Part shown: in pieces, positions 6,285-11,826 of the stretch
Layout of the letters: every line of letters begins with the position of its first letter
Numbering within the stretch: the stretch's first letter is position 1
NCBI GenBank assembly: GCA_963661545.1
Contig: CAVLCU010000075.1
Span: 1-11,826, forward strand
Length of the DNA: 11,826 nucleotides
Direction: 5' to 3'
Source: Scatomonas sp963661545
GTDB lineage: Bacteria; Bacillota; Clostridia; Lachnospirales; Lachnospiraceae
Notes under the pieces: generated by a model
Database searches by the model: none
Seen by the model: the letters and a program-made list of their open reading frames with translations, nothing else
What the model was told of the DNA's origin: nothing
Translations under genes and position numbers: made by a program

Positions 6285-9122
6285 TTACCTGGGAACTTCT
6301 ACCATGATATAGGCTTCTACCATGTCCAGCTCCTGGATGTCGTTGAAGCCCTCGAAGACAAGACCGCATTCGTAGCCTGCCTTGACCTCCTTCACGTCGT
6401 CCTTGAACCGCTTCAGAGAGGCCAGAGCACCCTCGAAGATCTGCTTGCCCTCCCGGCTGATGCGGACGGAGCAATTTCTCTGGAAGACACCATCCATGAC
6501 ATAGCTTCCGGCAATGGTTCCCACGCCGGATGCCTTGAAGAGCTGGCGGATCTCCGCATGACCGATGACCTTTTCCTCGAAAATGGGATCCAGCATGCCC
6601 TTCATGGCTGCCTCCACATCCTCGATGGCCTGGTAAATCACCTTGTAGAGGCGAACATCCACGCCCTCCTGCTCCGCAATGGCCTTGGCGGTGGCATCCG
6701 GACGCACATTGAAGCCGATGACGATGGCATTGGAAGCCGCTGCTAAGGTGACATCGGATTCGTTGATGGCGCCTACGCCTCCGTGAACGATCTTGACCAC
6801 AACCTCCTCGTTGGACAGCTTAACCAGGGATTGCTTCACAGCTTCCACAGATCCCTGCACATCCGCCTTGACCACGATATTCAGTTCCTTCAGATTGCCT
6901 TCCTTAATCTGGCTGAAGAGGTCATCCAGGGACATCTTGGCCTTGGTATCCTCCAGCAGCCGATTCTTGCCTTCGGAAACAAAGGTAGCTGCGAAGTTCT
7001 TGGCTTCCTTGTCCGTCTCCGTGGCCACCAGGATCTCTCCTGCATTGGGCACGTCTCCCAGACCCAGCACCTCCACCGGGGTAGAGGGTCCGGCCTCCTT
7101 CAGCCGTCTGGAATTCTCATCCATCATGGCCCGAACCTTACCGGAGCAGGCGCCGGCGGCGATATAATCTCCTACGTGCAGGGTACCCTTCTGTACCAGA
7201 ATGTTGGCCACAGGGCCCTTGCCCTTATCCAGCTTGGCCTCCAGGACCAGACCACGAGCCCGCCTGTTGGGATTGGCCTTCAGTTCCATCACCTCGGCTG
7301 TCAGAAGAATCATTTCCAGCAGATTATCAATGCCCTCGTGGGTCTTGGCCGATACAGGTACAAAGACCGTGCTGCCGCCCCAATCCTCGGGGATCAGCTG
7401 GTATTCTGACAGCTCCTGCTTTACCCGGTCTACGTTGGCGCTGGGCTTGTCAATCTTGTTGATGGCGACGATAATCTCTACCCCGGCTGCCTTGGCATGG
7501 TTAATGGCCTCAATGGTCTGGGGCATCACTCCGTCGTCTGCGGCAACCACCAGAACAGCGATATCCGTGGAATTGGCTCCCCGCATACGCATGGCTGTAA
7601 AGGCCTCGTGACCGGGAGTATCCAGGAAGGTAATTCTCTGTCCGTTGATGGAGACGCCATAGGCACCGATGTGCTGGGTGATGCCTCCTGCCTCCCGATC
7701 CGTTACATGGGCGTCTCGGATAGCATCCAAAAGGGAGGTTTTACCATGGTCAACATGACCCATGACGCAGACCACCGGCGGACGGGGCACCAGGGTGCTT
7801 TCCTCCTCCTCTTCCTCCTTCAGCAGCTCCTGGATCACATCGACCTTCTCCTCCTGCTCTGCCAGAATGTCATAGCTAAGAGCAATCTCCTGAGCCTTTT
7901 CGAAGTCGATCTCCTGGTTTACGGTTACCATGGTTCCCTCCAGGAAGAGCTTCTTCACGATAACGGCGGGCTGCATCTTCATCTTCTCCGCCAGCTCCCG
8001 GATGGTCAGCTTCTCCGGCAGGAGGATCTCCTTGATCTCCTCCTTCTTCTCCTCCCTGGCCTTATGAGCCGGCTTCTGAAGAGCCTTGGGAAGGTTCTGG
8101 TTGGGTCTTCTGCCCTGGTTGGGGCGATTGCCGCCGCTTCTGCGATCGTTATTGAATTTGTTCTCTCTTAGAGAATCCTTGTTCTTATCCTTGTCCTTAT
8201 GGCCGGTGTCTCTGGCCGGTCTCTTGATACCCACATCCACAGAAGGCGCAGCCGGTCTGCGATCCATGCCCGGTCTGGGGCTTCTGTTTCTGTCTCCAAA
8301 GCCGGCACCCGGACGATTCTGGCCAAAGCCGGGACGTCCTCCCTGGCTCCGGTCCCCATAACTTCTGGGACGGTCTCCCTGGGGTCTGTCCCCATAGCTT
8401 CTGGGACGATCCCCCTGAGGTCTGTCCCCGTAGCTTCTGGGACGATCCCCTTGACTTCTGTCCCCGTAGCTTCTGGGACGATCCCCCTGATACCTGTCTC
8501 CGTAACTTCTGGGACGATCCCCTTGGGGTCTGTCCCCATAGCTTCTGGGACGATCCCCCTGAGGTCTGTCCCCGTAGCTTCTGGGACGATCCCCTTGGGA
8601 TCTGTTCCCATAGCTTCTGGGGCGATCTCCCTGAGGCCTGTCCCCGTAGCCTCTGGACCGGTCTGTCTGCTCAGTTGCAGGCCGGTCTGCGGCACTTCGC
8701 AAGGGGCGATCCATACGGATCCCCTGAACCGGAGCCGGACTGGCCGGCTGACTGGTCTCTGGGCGAGCTTCCTGGGTCTGACTCCTGGTCTGAGCCTGGG
8801 CTGCCGATGGATTCTCACTCTTAACCGGCTGACTGTGGTCCGGGCTTGGAGCCGCCTTGGCCGCCTGGCTCTCAGCGGCAGTCTGGGTATGTTCCTTCTT
8901 TGGCTCTGCAGTCCCATGACCCCCTGTCCTCTTGCCTGCCTCCGGACGCCGGAAATTCCTGGCCTCCTTGGTGGTAGCATTCTGCGGACGAAATACCTGG
9001 ATGATATTCCTTTTCTTCTTAGGTGTCTCCGCGGATCCTGCTTTCTCTTCCCTCTTGTGGTCCGGCTCGGTAGAAAATGTCTTCCTTACCATTGCCTCCT
9101 GCTTTTCTTCCGGTGTACTCAT
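6285..9122 (-). CDS. infB: Translation initiation factor IF-2
   Basis: 945 residues. IF2 is the GTPase that recruits fMet-tRNA to the 30S subunit and promotes subunit joining. GTPase motifs are complete: G1 GHVDHGKT (455-462), the switch region GGITQHIGAY (479-488), G3 DTPGH (501-505), G4 NKID (555-558) and G5 SAK (591-593). One IF2_N module (KLTIRELAEKMKMQ onward, about 371-421) precedes it. Beta-barrel and IF2 C-terminal domains follow to the end (VEVPR). Residues 1-365 are disordered: a Lys/Ala/Pro/Gln-rich part, then nine 12-residue repeats (157-264) and a basic Gly/Asn/Arg-rich part. The extreme N-terminal IF2_N module found in many Firmicutes IF2 (KIRVYELAKEL-type) is not visible, and the frame upstream of ATG 9122 offers no ATG or GTG before a stop. 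Shine-Dalgarno GAGG lies about 11 nt upstream. The gene starts 20 nt after ylxQ. Confidence 0.98.
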   Translation of the reverse strand: MSTPEEKQEAMVRKTFSTEPDHKREEKAGSAETPKKKRNIIQVFRPQNATTKEARNFRRPEAGKRTGGHGTAEPKKEHTQTAAESQAAKAAPSPDHSQPVKSENPSAAQAQTRSQTQEARPETSQPASPAPVQGIRMDRPLRSAADRPATEQTDRSRGYGDRPQGDRPRSYGNRSQGDRPRSYGDRPQGDRPRSYGDRPQGDRPRSYGDRYQGDRPRSYGDRSQGDRPRSYGDRPQGDRPRSYGDRPQGDRPRSYGDRSQGGRPGFGQNRPGAGFGDRNRSPRPGMDRRPAAPSVDVGIKRPARDTGHKDKDKNKDSLRENKFNNDRRSGGNRPNQGRRPNQNLPKALQKPAHKAREEKKEEIKEILLPEKLTIRELAEKMKMQPAVIVKKLFLEGTMVTVNQEIDFEKAQEIALSYDILAEQEEKVDVIQELLKEEEEEESTLVPRPPVVCVMGHVDHGKTSLLDAIRDAHVTDREAGGITQHIGAYGVSINGQRITFLDTPGHEAFTAMRMRGANSTDIAVLVVAADDGVMPQTIEAINHAKAAGVEIIVAINKIDKPSANVDRVKQELSEYQLIPEDWGGSTVFVPVSAKTHEGIDNLLEMILLTAEVMELKANPNRRARGLVLEAKLDKGKGPVANILVQKGTLHVGDYIAAGACSGKVRAMMDENSRRLKEAGPSTPVEVLGLGDVPNAGEILVATETDKEAKNFAATFVSEGKNRLLEDTKAKMSLDDLFSQIKEGNLKELNIVVKADVQGSVEAVKQSLVKLSNEEVVVKIVHGGVGAINESDVTLAAASNAIVIGFNVRPDATAKAIAEQEGVDVRLYKVIYQAIEDVEAAMKGMLDPIFEEKVIGHAEIRQLFKASGVGTIAGSYVMDGVFQRNCSVRISREGKQIFEGALASLKRFKDDVKEVKAGYECGLVFEGFNDIQELDMVEAYIMVEVPR
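8331..8654 (-). repeat. Nine tandem 36-bp units coding a 12-residue Arg/Gly/Asp-rich repeat in IF2
   Basis: Residues 157-264 of IF2 are nine units of consensus RSYGDRPQGDRP. Variation is concentrated at the seventh position (P, S or Y), with single changes in units 1 (RGYG), 2 (YGN) and 9 (QGG). The DNA units are nearly identical, as expected from unit duplication. The region is within the linker between the IF2 N-terminus and the IF2_N module. Confidence 0.95.
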
Positions 9123-9142
9123 ATATTCTCGACCTCTATCCT

Positions 9143-9499
9143 TTAGTTTGTTTGTATCCTTTGGTTGCTGCAGTTTCTTTCAGAGGAATGGTCCTCTAAC
9201 TGCTGTAGGATGGCATGGGCCAGATTGACATCCAGCACTGCCAGGCATGCGCGGTATTCCTTGCCAATGGCCGTTCCCAACTCCTCCTTGCTGAGAAACT
9301 GCCGGCAGGGAACCTGGTAATACGCACACATGTTTTGAAATTTCTTCTGTGTATTACCGGAAGCATCTTCCGCTGTTACTACAAGATAAGCCTTACCCTG
9401 CTTCACTGCTCTCTCGGCTGCAAATTCCCCGCTTGCAACCTTTCCTGCCTTCATGGAGAGCCCGATCATGGAGGCTGCTTTTCTTCTATCCAAATGCAT
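9143..9499 (-). CDS. ylxQ: Ribosomal L7Ae/L30e family RNA-binding protein YlxQ
   Basis: 118 residues, slightly long for the family (about 100) because of a polar C-terminus after LQQLEDHS. The sequence MIGLSMKAGKVASGEFAAERAVKQGKAYLVVTAEDAS carries the L7Ae/YlxQ pattern (glycine-rich start helix, AGK-x-x-SGE, then the strand before D-AS) expected to bind kink-turn-like RNA. Its exact role in bacteria is unsettled. ATG 9499 lies 14 nt inside the 3' end of rnpM, with AAGGAG a few bases upstream, so translation is probably coupled. infB follows after 20 nt, the standard arrangement in the Firmicutes nusA operon. Confidence 0.92.
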   Translation of the reverse strand: MHLDRRKAASMIGLSMKAGKVASGEFAAERAVKQGKAYLVVTAEDASGNTQKKFQNMCAYYQVPCRQFLSKEELGTAIGKEYRACLAVLDVNLAHAILQQLEDHSSERNCSNQRIQTN

Positions 9500-9758
9500 C
9501 CATCTCCTTCTTCAGATTCTCATATACATCCTCCGGAATATGGATTCCCAAGGAACGCTCCAGCCCTTTACTTTTGACTGCCCGTGCAAAGCATTCCGGA
9601 TTCTTGCACAGATAGGCGCCTCTGCCATTTTTCTTACCTGTAACATCCAAAAGGATCTCTCCCTCCGGCGTCTTCAGAATCCGGATCAGTTCCTTCTTAT
9701 TCTTCATCTCACTGCAGCCGACGCACTTGCGCATCGGCACTTTACGTATCGTAGCCAA
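9486..9758 (-). CDS. rnpM: RNase P modulator RnpM (YlxR family)
   Basis: 90 residues from the chosen start, matching the family length. YlxR/RnpM is a small RNA-binding protein reported to bind and modulate the RNase P RNA. Visible family marks are PMRKCVGC (8-15), KKELIRI, the LDVTGKKNGRGAYLC stretch (37-51) and a further Cys near 56. The open frame reaches to a TTG at 9782, right after nusA. TTG at 9758 is preferred because GGAGGG (9764-9769) lies 6 nt upstream and the resulting N-terminus (MATIRKVPMRKC) looks like relatives. A GTG at 9740 and ATG at 9734 are later alternatives. It overlaps ylxQ by 14 nt at its 3' end. Confidence 0.92.
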   Translation of the reverse strand: MATIRKVPMRKCVGCSEMKNKKELIRILKTPEGEILLDVTGKKNGRGAYLCKNPECFARAVKSKGLERSLGIHIPEDVYENLKKEMDAFG

Positions 9759-9763
9759 CCAAT

Positions 9764-9769
9764 CCCTCC
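9764..9769 (-). promoter_or_regulatory. Ribosome binding site deciding the rnpM TTG start
   Basis: GGAGGG on the minus strand with 6 nt to TTG 9758. No comparable site precedes the other in-frame start candidates at 9782, 9740 or 9734. Confidence 0.65.
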
Positions 9770-9787
9770 ACGCTTCTTCCAAAGTGC

Positions 9788-10945
9788 TTATTCCACAGGT
9801 GTTTCCTCCACAGGTGCATCTTCCTGATCTACAGGCATCTCCTCCCCATAAGCCTCCTCATACTCCTCTTCGTCATACTCCTCTTCTTCGTAGTAATCGA
9901 AGACTCCCTCTTCTCTGGCCAGGGTCTCACTCTTGATATCGATGCGGAAGCCGGTAAGTCTGGCCGCCAGCCTTGCATTCTGCCCCTCCTTGCCGATGGC
10001 CAGGGACAGCTGCTGATCCGGCACGATCACCATGGCGGACCGCTCATCGGGGTCTGCCATGACGGAAATGACCTTGGCCGGAGCCATGGCATTTTCGATC
10101 ATCAAAGCCGGATTCTCATCCCAGTTGATGATATCCATCTTCTCGCCCCCCAGTTCCTCTACAATGGCATTGACCCGGCTGCCATTTACTCCGACACAGG
10201 ATCCCACGGCTTCTACATCCGGATCGTTACTCCATACTGCCAGCTTGGTTCTGGAGCCTGCCTCCCGGGCAATACTCTTAATCTCGATGATTCCCTCCCG
10301 AATCTCTGCTACCTCTGACTCAAAAAGGCGCTTGACCAACTCCGGATGGGTGCGGGAAACCAGAATTCTGGGACCCTTGGGGCTATCCTTCACCTCTGTC
10401 ACATAGAGCTTCACTCTCTGATTGGGCTTATAAGTCTCCCCCTTGATCATCTCTCCATCGGTCAGCAAAGCGTCTACCTTACCCAGGTTCACGCTGACAT
10501 TCTTGCCCACATAGCGCTGCACCACACCGGTGACAATATCATGCTCCTTCTGATAATACTGGTAGTAGAGAGCCTTTCTCTCCTCCTCCCGGATCTTCTG
10601 CAGGATCACATTCTTGGCATTCTGGGTGGCGATGCGGCCAAAGTCCTTGGACTTGATCTCTACATTCACGATATCTCCCACCTCATAGGAGGGATCCCGC
10701 ATCTTGGCATCCTCCAGGCTGATCTCCAGCACCGGATCCTCCACTTCCTCCACCACGGTCTTCTCGGCAAATACCGTAAAGTCCCCGGTCTGGGCGTTGA
10801 TATTCACCTTGACATTATCCGCCTTGCCAAAATGGTTCTTGCAGGCCTGCAGCAGGGATTGTTCAATGGCTTCCAGAAGAGTCTCTTTGCTGATATTCTT
10901 CTCCTTCTCCAAAACATCCAATGCTTCTATTAACTCTGTGTTCAT
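9788..10945 (-). CDS. nusA: Transcription termination/antitermination factor NusA
   Basis: 385 residues, the usual size for Gram-positive NusA, which lacks the C-terminal AR repeats of enterobacteria. The order is: RNA-polymerase-binding NusA N-terminal domain (about 1-125), S1 domain (about 134-200, VVQRYVGKNVSVNLGKVDALL), KH1 (about 225-275, CVGVNGSRVNAIVEELGGEKMDIINW) and KH2 (about 300-338, LAIGKEGQNARLAARLTGFRIDI). Together the S1 and KH parts bind nascent RNA. The end (about 351-385) is an acidic tail (YYEEEEYDEEEYEE and on). ATG 10945 is preceded by AGGAGG and AAGGGA. rimP ends 30 nt upstream. Confidence 0.98.
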   Translation of the reverse strand: MNTELIEALDVLEKEKNISKETLLEAIEQSLLQACKNHFGKADNVKVNINAQTGDFTVFAEKTVVEEVEDPVLEISLEDAKMRDPSYEVGDIVNVEIKSKDFGRIATQNAKNVILQKIREEERKALYYQYYQKEHDIVTGVVQRYVGKNVSVNLGKVDALLTDGEMIKGETYKPNQRVKLYVTEVKDSPKGPRILVSRTHPELVKRLFESEVAEIREGIIEIKSIAREAGSRTKLAVWSNDPDVEAVGSCVGVNGSRVNAIVEELGGEKMDIINWDENPALMIENAMAPAKVISVMADPDERSAMVIVPDQQLSLAIGKEGQNARLAARLTGFRIDIKSETLAREEGVFDYYEEEEYDEEEYEEAYGEEMPVDQEDAPVEETPVE

Positions 10946-10975
10946 TCTTCCCTTGTCCTCCTGATGATCTCTATC

Positions 10976-11443
10976 CTAAAAGTCAAATGCCAGTCGTATC
11001 AGCGCCAGATCCTTCTTCTGAAAGGTCATAGGCTGACCCTCTTCCGGCTCTATGGTCACGGTATCCTCGTCATAGGCGGTCAGGATGCCGTAGAACTCCT
11101 TCTGTTTATTGATGGTGCGGAAGGTTCGCAATTCCAGCTTCTTGCCCATGCTGCGCAGGTAGTCCTTGTCCTTCTTCAGGGGACGTCCCAGCCCCGGGGA
11201 GCTGACTTCCAGAATGTAGGGATCCTCTATGAAATCCTCCTCATCCAGCTTGTCACTGAAGGCTCGGCTGATCCGCTCACAGTCATCCACCGTAATGCCG
11301 CCCTCCTTGTCGATGTAGGCTCGAAGGTACCAATTGCTGCCCTCCTTGACATATTCCACATCCACAAGCTCGAAGTCCGCTTCCGCCACCAGGGGCAGAA
11401 TCAGCGCCTCCGCCTTCTGTTCATAGTTCTCTCTCTTACTCAT
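10976..11443 (-). CDS. rimP: Ribosome maturation factor RimP
   Basis: 155 residues, typical length. RimP binds the 30S subunit and helps its late assembly. The N-terminal domain (about 1-90) shows FELVDVEYVKEGSNWYLRAYID and ends in the signature EVSSPGLGRPLKK (79-91). The C-terminal SH3-like domain (about 92-155) includes GILTAYDEDTVTIE and ends LIRLAFDF. ATG 11443 has an ideal Shine-Dalgarno, GGAGG with 5 nt spacing. It is the first gene of the operon, behind the promoter at 11541-11569 and a structured leader. Confidence 0.97.
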   Translation of the reverse strand: MSKRENYEQKAEALILPLVAEADFELVDVEYVKEGSNWYLRAYIDKEGGITVDDCERISRAFSDKLDEEDFIEDPYILEVSSPGLGRPLKKDKDYLRSMGKKLELRTFRTINKQKEFYGILTAYDEDTVTIEPEEGQPMTFQKKDLALIRLAFDF

Positions 11444-11486
11444 TCCTACCTCCGCAGAAGCTTTAGGCTCCTCCCATCAACAAAGA

Positions 11487-11508
11487 AGAGTGGACCTGCG
11501 TCCACTCT
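11487..11508 (-). promoter_or_regulatory. Hairpin in the rimP-nusA operon leader (candidate attenuator)
   Basis: AGAGTGGAC and GTCCACTCT form a perfect 9-bp stem with a 4-nt loop, about 26 nt after the predicted start of transcription. On the minus strand it is followed by TCTTTGTTG, a moderately T-rich tract, so it could act as a weak terminator or pause site. Because the operon codes NusA, a factor that acts on such hairpins, feedback control is a plausible inference. It is not demonstrated by sequence. Confidence 0.55.
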
Positions 11509-11540
11509 CCAACTAGTTACTCTATTACATCAACATGTCA

Positions 11541-11569
11541 AGTATAGCACCCCTTTTTCCCGATTGCAA
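11541..11569 (-). promoter_or_regulatory. Sigma-A type promoter of the rimP-nusA-infB operon
   Basis: On the minus strand, -35 TTGCAA (11564-11569, four of six consensus bases) and -10 TATACT (11541-11546, five of six) have a 17-bp spacer. It lies between the rpiB terminator and rimP, giving a leader of about 90 nt. No stronger candidate was seen in this gap. Confidence 0.75.
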
Positions 11570-11600
11570 GAGGAAAATACAAGGAAAGCCCCGGAAGACG

Positions 11601-11645
11601 AAAAGACTGCCCGGGGACAAATGGGCAAAGTCCCGGGCAGTCTTT
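11601..11645 (-). terminator. Strong intrinsic terminator after rpiB
   Basis: AAAGACTGCCCGGG (11602-11615) and CCCGGGCAGTCTTT (11632-11645) are perfect complements: a 14-bp stem with a 16-nt loop. Reading the minus strand it ends in TTTT, 27 nt after the rpiB stop. It separates rpiB from the downstream operon. Confidence 0.85.
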
Positions 11646-11672
11646 CCAGTGATATCTATATCTTAGGATATG

Positions 11673-11826
11673 TTATTGGCGATTCTCAATCTCCATGATC
11701 TTATTGACTCTTCTTTCGTGGCGTCCGCCCTCGAAGTCGGTATGCAAAAATTCCTCTACCATCATAAGAGCCAATCCCTCTCCTACCACACGTCCGCCAA
11801 AGCAGAGGATGTTGGCATTGTTGTGC
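11673..11826 (-). CDS. rpiB: RpiB-type ribose-5-phosphate isomerase B / sugar-phosphate isomerase, C-terminal part
   Basis: Only the last 50 residues are in the window; the 5' end lies beyond the right edge. The visible part matches the RpiB/LacA/LacB family: HNNANILCFGGRVVGEGLA at the start, then the conserved FEGGRHERRVNKI near the end. RpiB interconverts ribose 5-phosphate and ribulose 5-phosphate in the pentose phosphate pathway; related enzymes act on allose or galactose 6-phosphate, and the fragment cannot separate these. It ends TAA at 11673 and is followed by its own terminator. Confidence 0.92.
   Translation of the reverse strand, partial: HNNANILCFGGRVVGEGLALMMVEEFLHTDFEGGRHERRVNKIMEIENRQ

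Noticed and set aside
8199..9146. Long open frame on the + strand across the infB repeat region, with repeats such as SGTIPL-SVPVA.
   Set aside because: It is antisense to the IF2 repeat. A 36-bp repeat keeps all frames open and repetitive, and no ribosome binding site or homology was recognised. A minus-strand alternate frame (8168-8980) is open for the same reason.

Overview
The window looks like a chromosomal segment of a Gram-positive member of the Clostridia, most likely Lachnospiraceae-like. Evidence is the order rimP-nusA-rnpM(ylxR)-ylxQ-infB-rbfA-nrnA-truB-ribF, which is the classical Firmicutes nusA/infB operon, together with strong purine-rich Shine-Dalgarno sites, some GTG/TTG starts and sigma-A type promoters. 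Every gene I can support is on the minus strand, so transcription runs from right to left. No tRNA, rRNA, CRISPR array or insertion sequence was seen.

Right edge (11541-11826): the C-terminal 50 residues of an RpiB-type sugar-phosphate isomerase, followed by a strong intrinsic terminator (11601-11645). Next comes a good promoter (11541-11569) and an approximately 90-nt leader with a 9-bp hairpin in front of rimP.

Central block (2774-11443): a tightly packed operon for ribosome maturation, transcription antitermination and translation initiation. RimP and RbfA mature the 30S subunit. NusA controls elongation and termination. RnpM and YlxQ are small RNA-binding proteins. IF2 (InfB) brings initiator tRNA to the ribosome. 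NrnA clears nanoRNA and pAp, TruB makes tRNA pseudouridine 55, and RibF makes FMN and FAD. Genes are separated by at most about 40 nt or overlap, with one exception. The nrnA-truB gap is about 100 bp and is filled entirely by a 15-unit heptanucleotide tandem repeat that also forms the end of nrnA and the truB Shine-Dalgarno site. IF2 carries a nine-fold 12-residue Arg/Gly/Asp-rich repeat and appears to lack the usual first N-terminal module. RbfA and NusA both carry strongly acidic tails.

After ribF (1148-2731): a lower-GC AAA-ATPase-like/PD-(D/E)XK family gene is appended at the 3' end of the operon. It is an accessory, probably acquired gene.

Left edge (1-1120): a promoter with a near-consensus -35, a 17-bp spacer and a near-consensus -10 starts a separate unit. 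A leader of about 140-160 nt follows, with a promoter-proximal hairpin and then an internal terminator-like hairpin. It leads into a membrane-bound nucleotide-sugar 4,6-dehydratase/epimerase of the CapD/PglF type, cut off by the window edge. This suggests the start of a surface-polysaccharide cluster controlled by antitermination.
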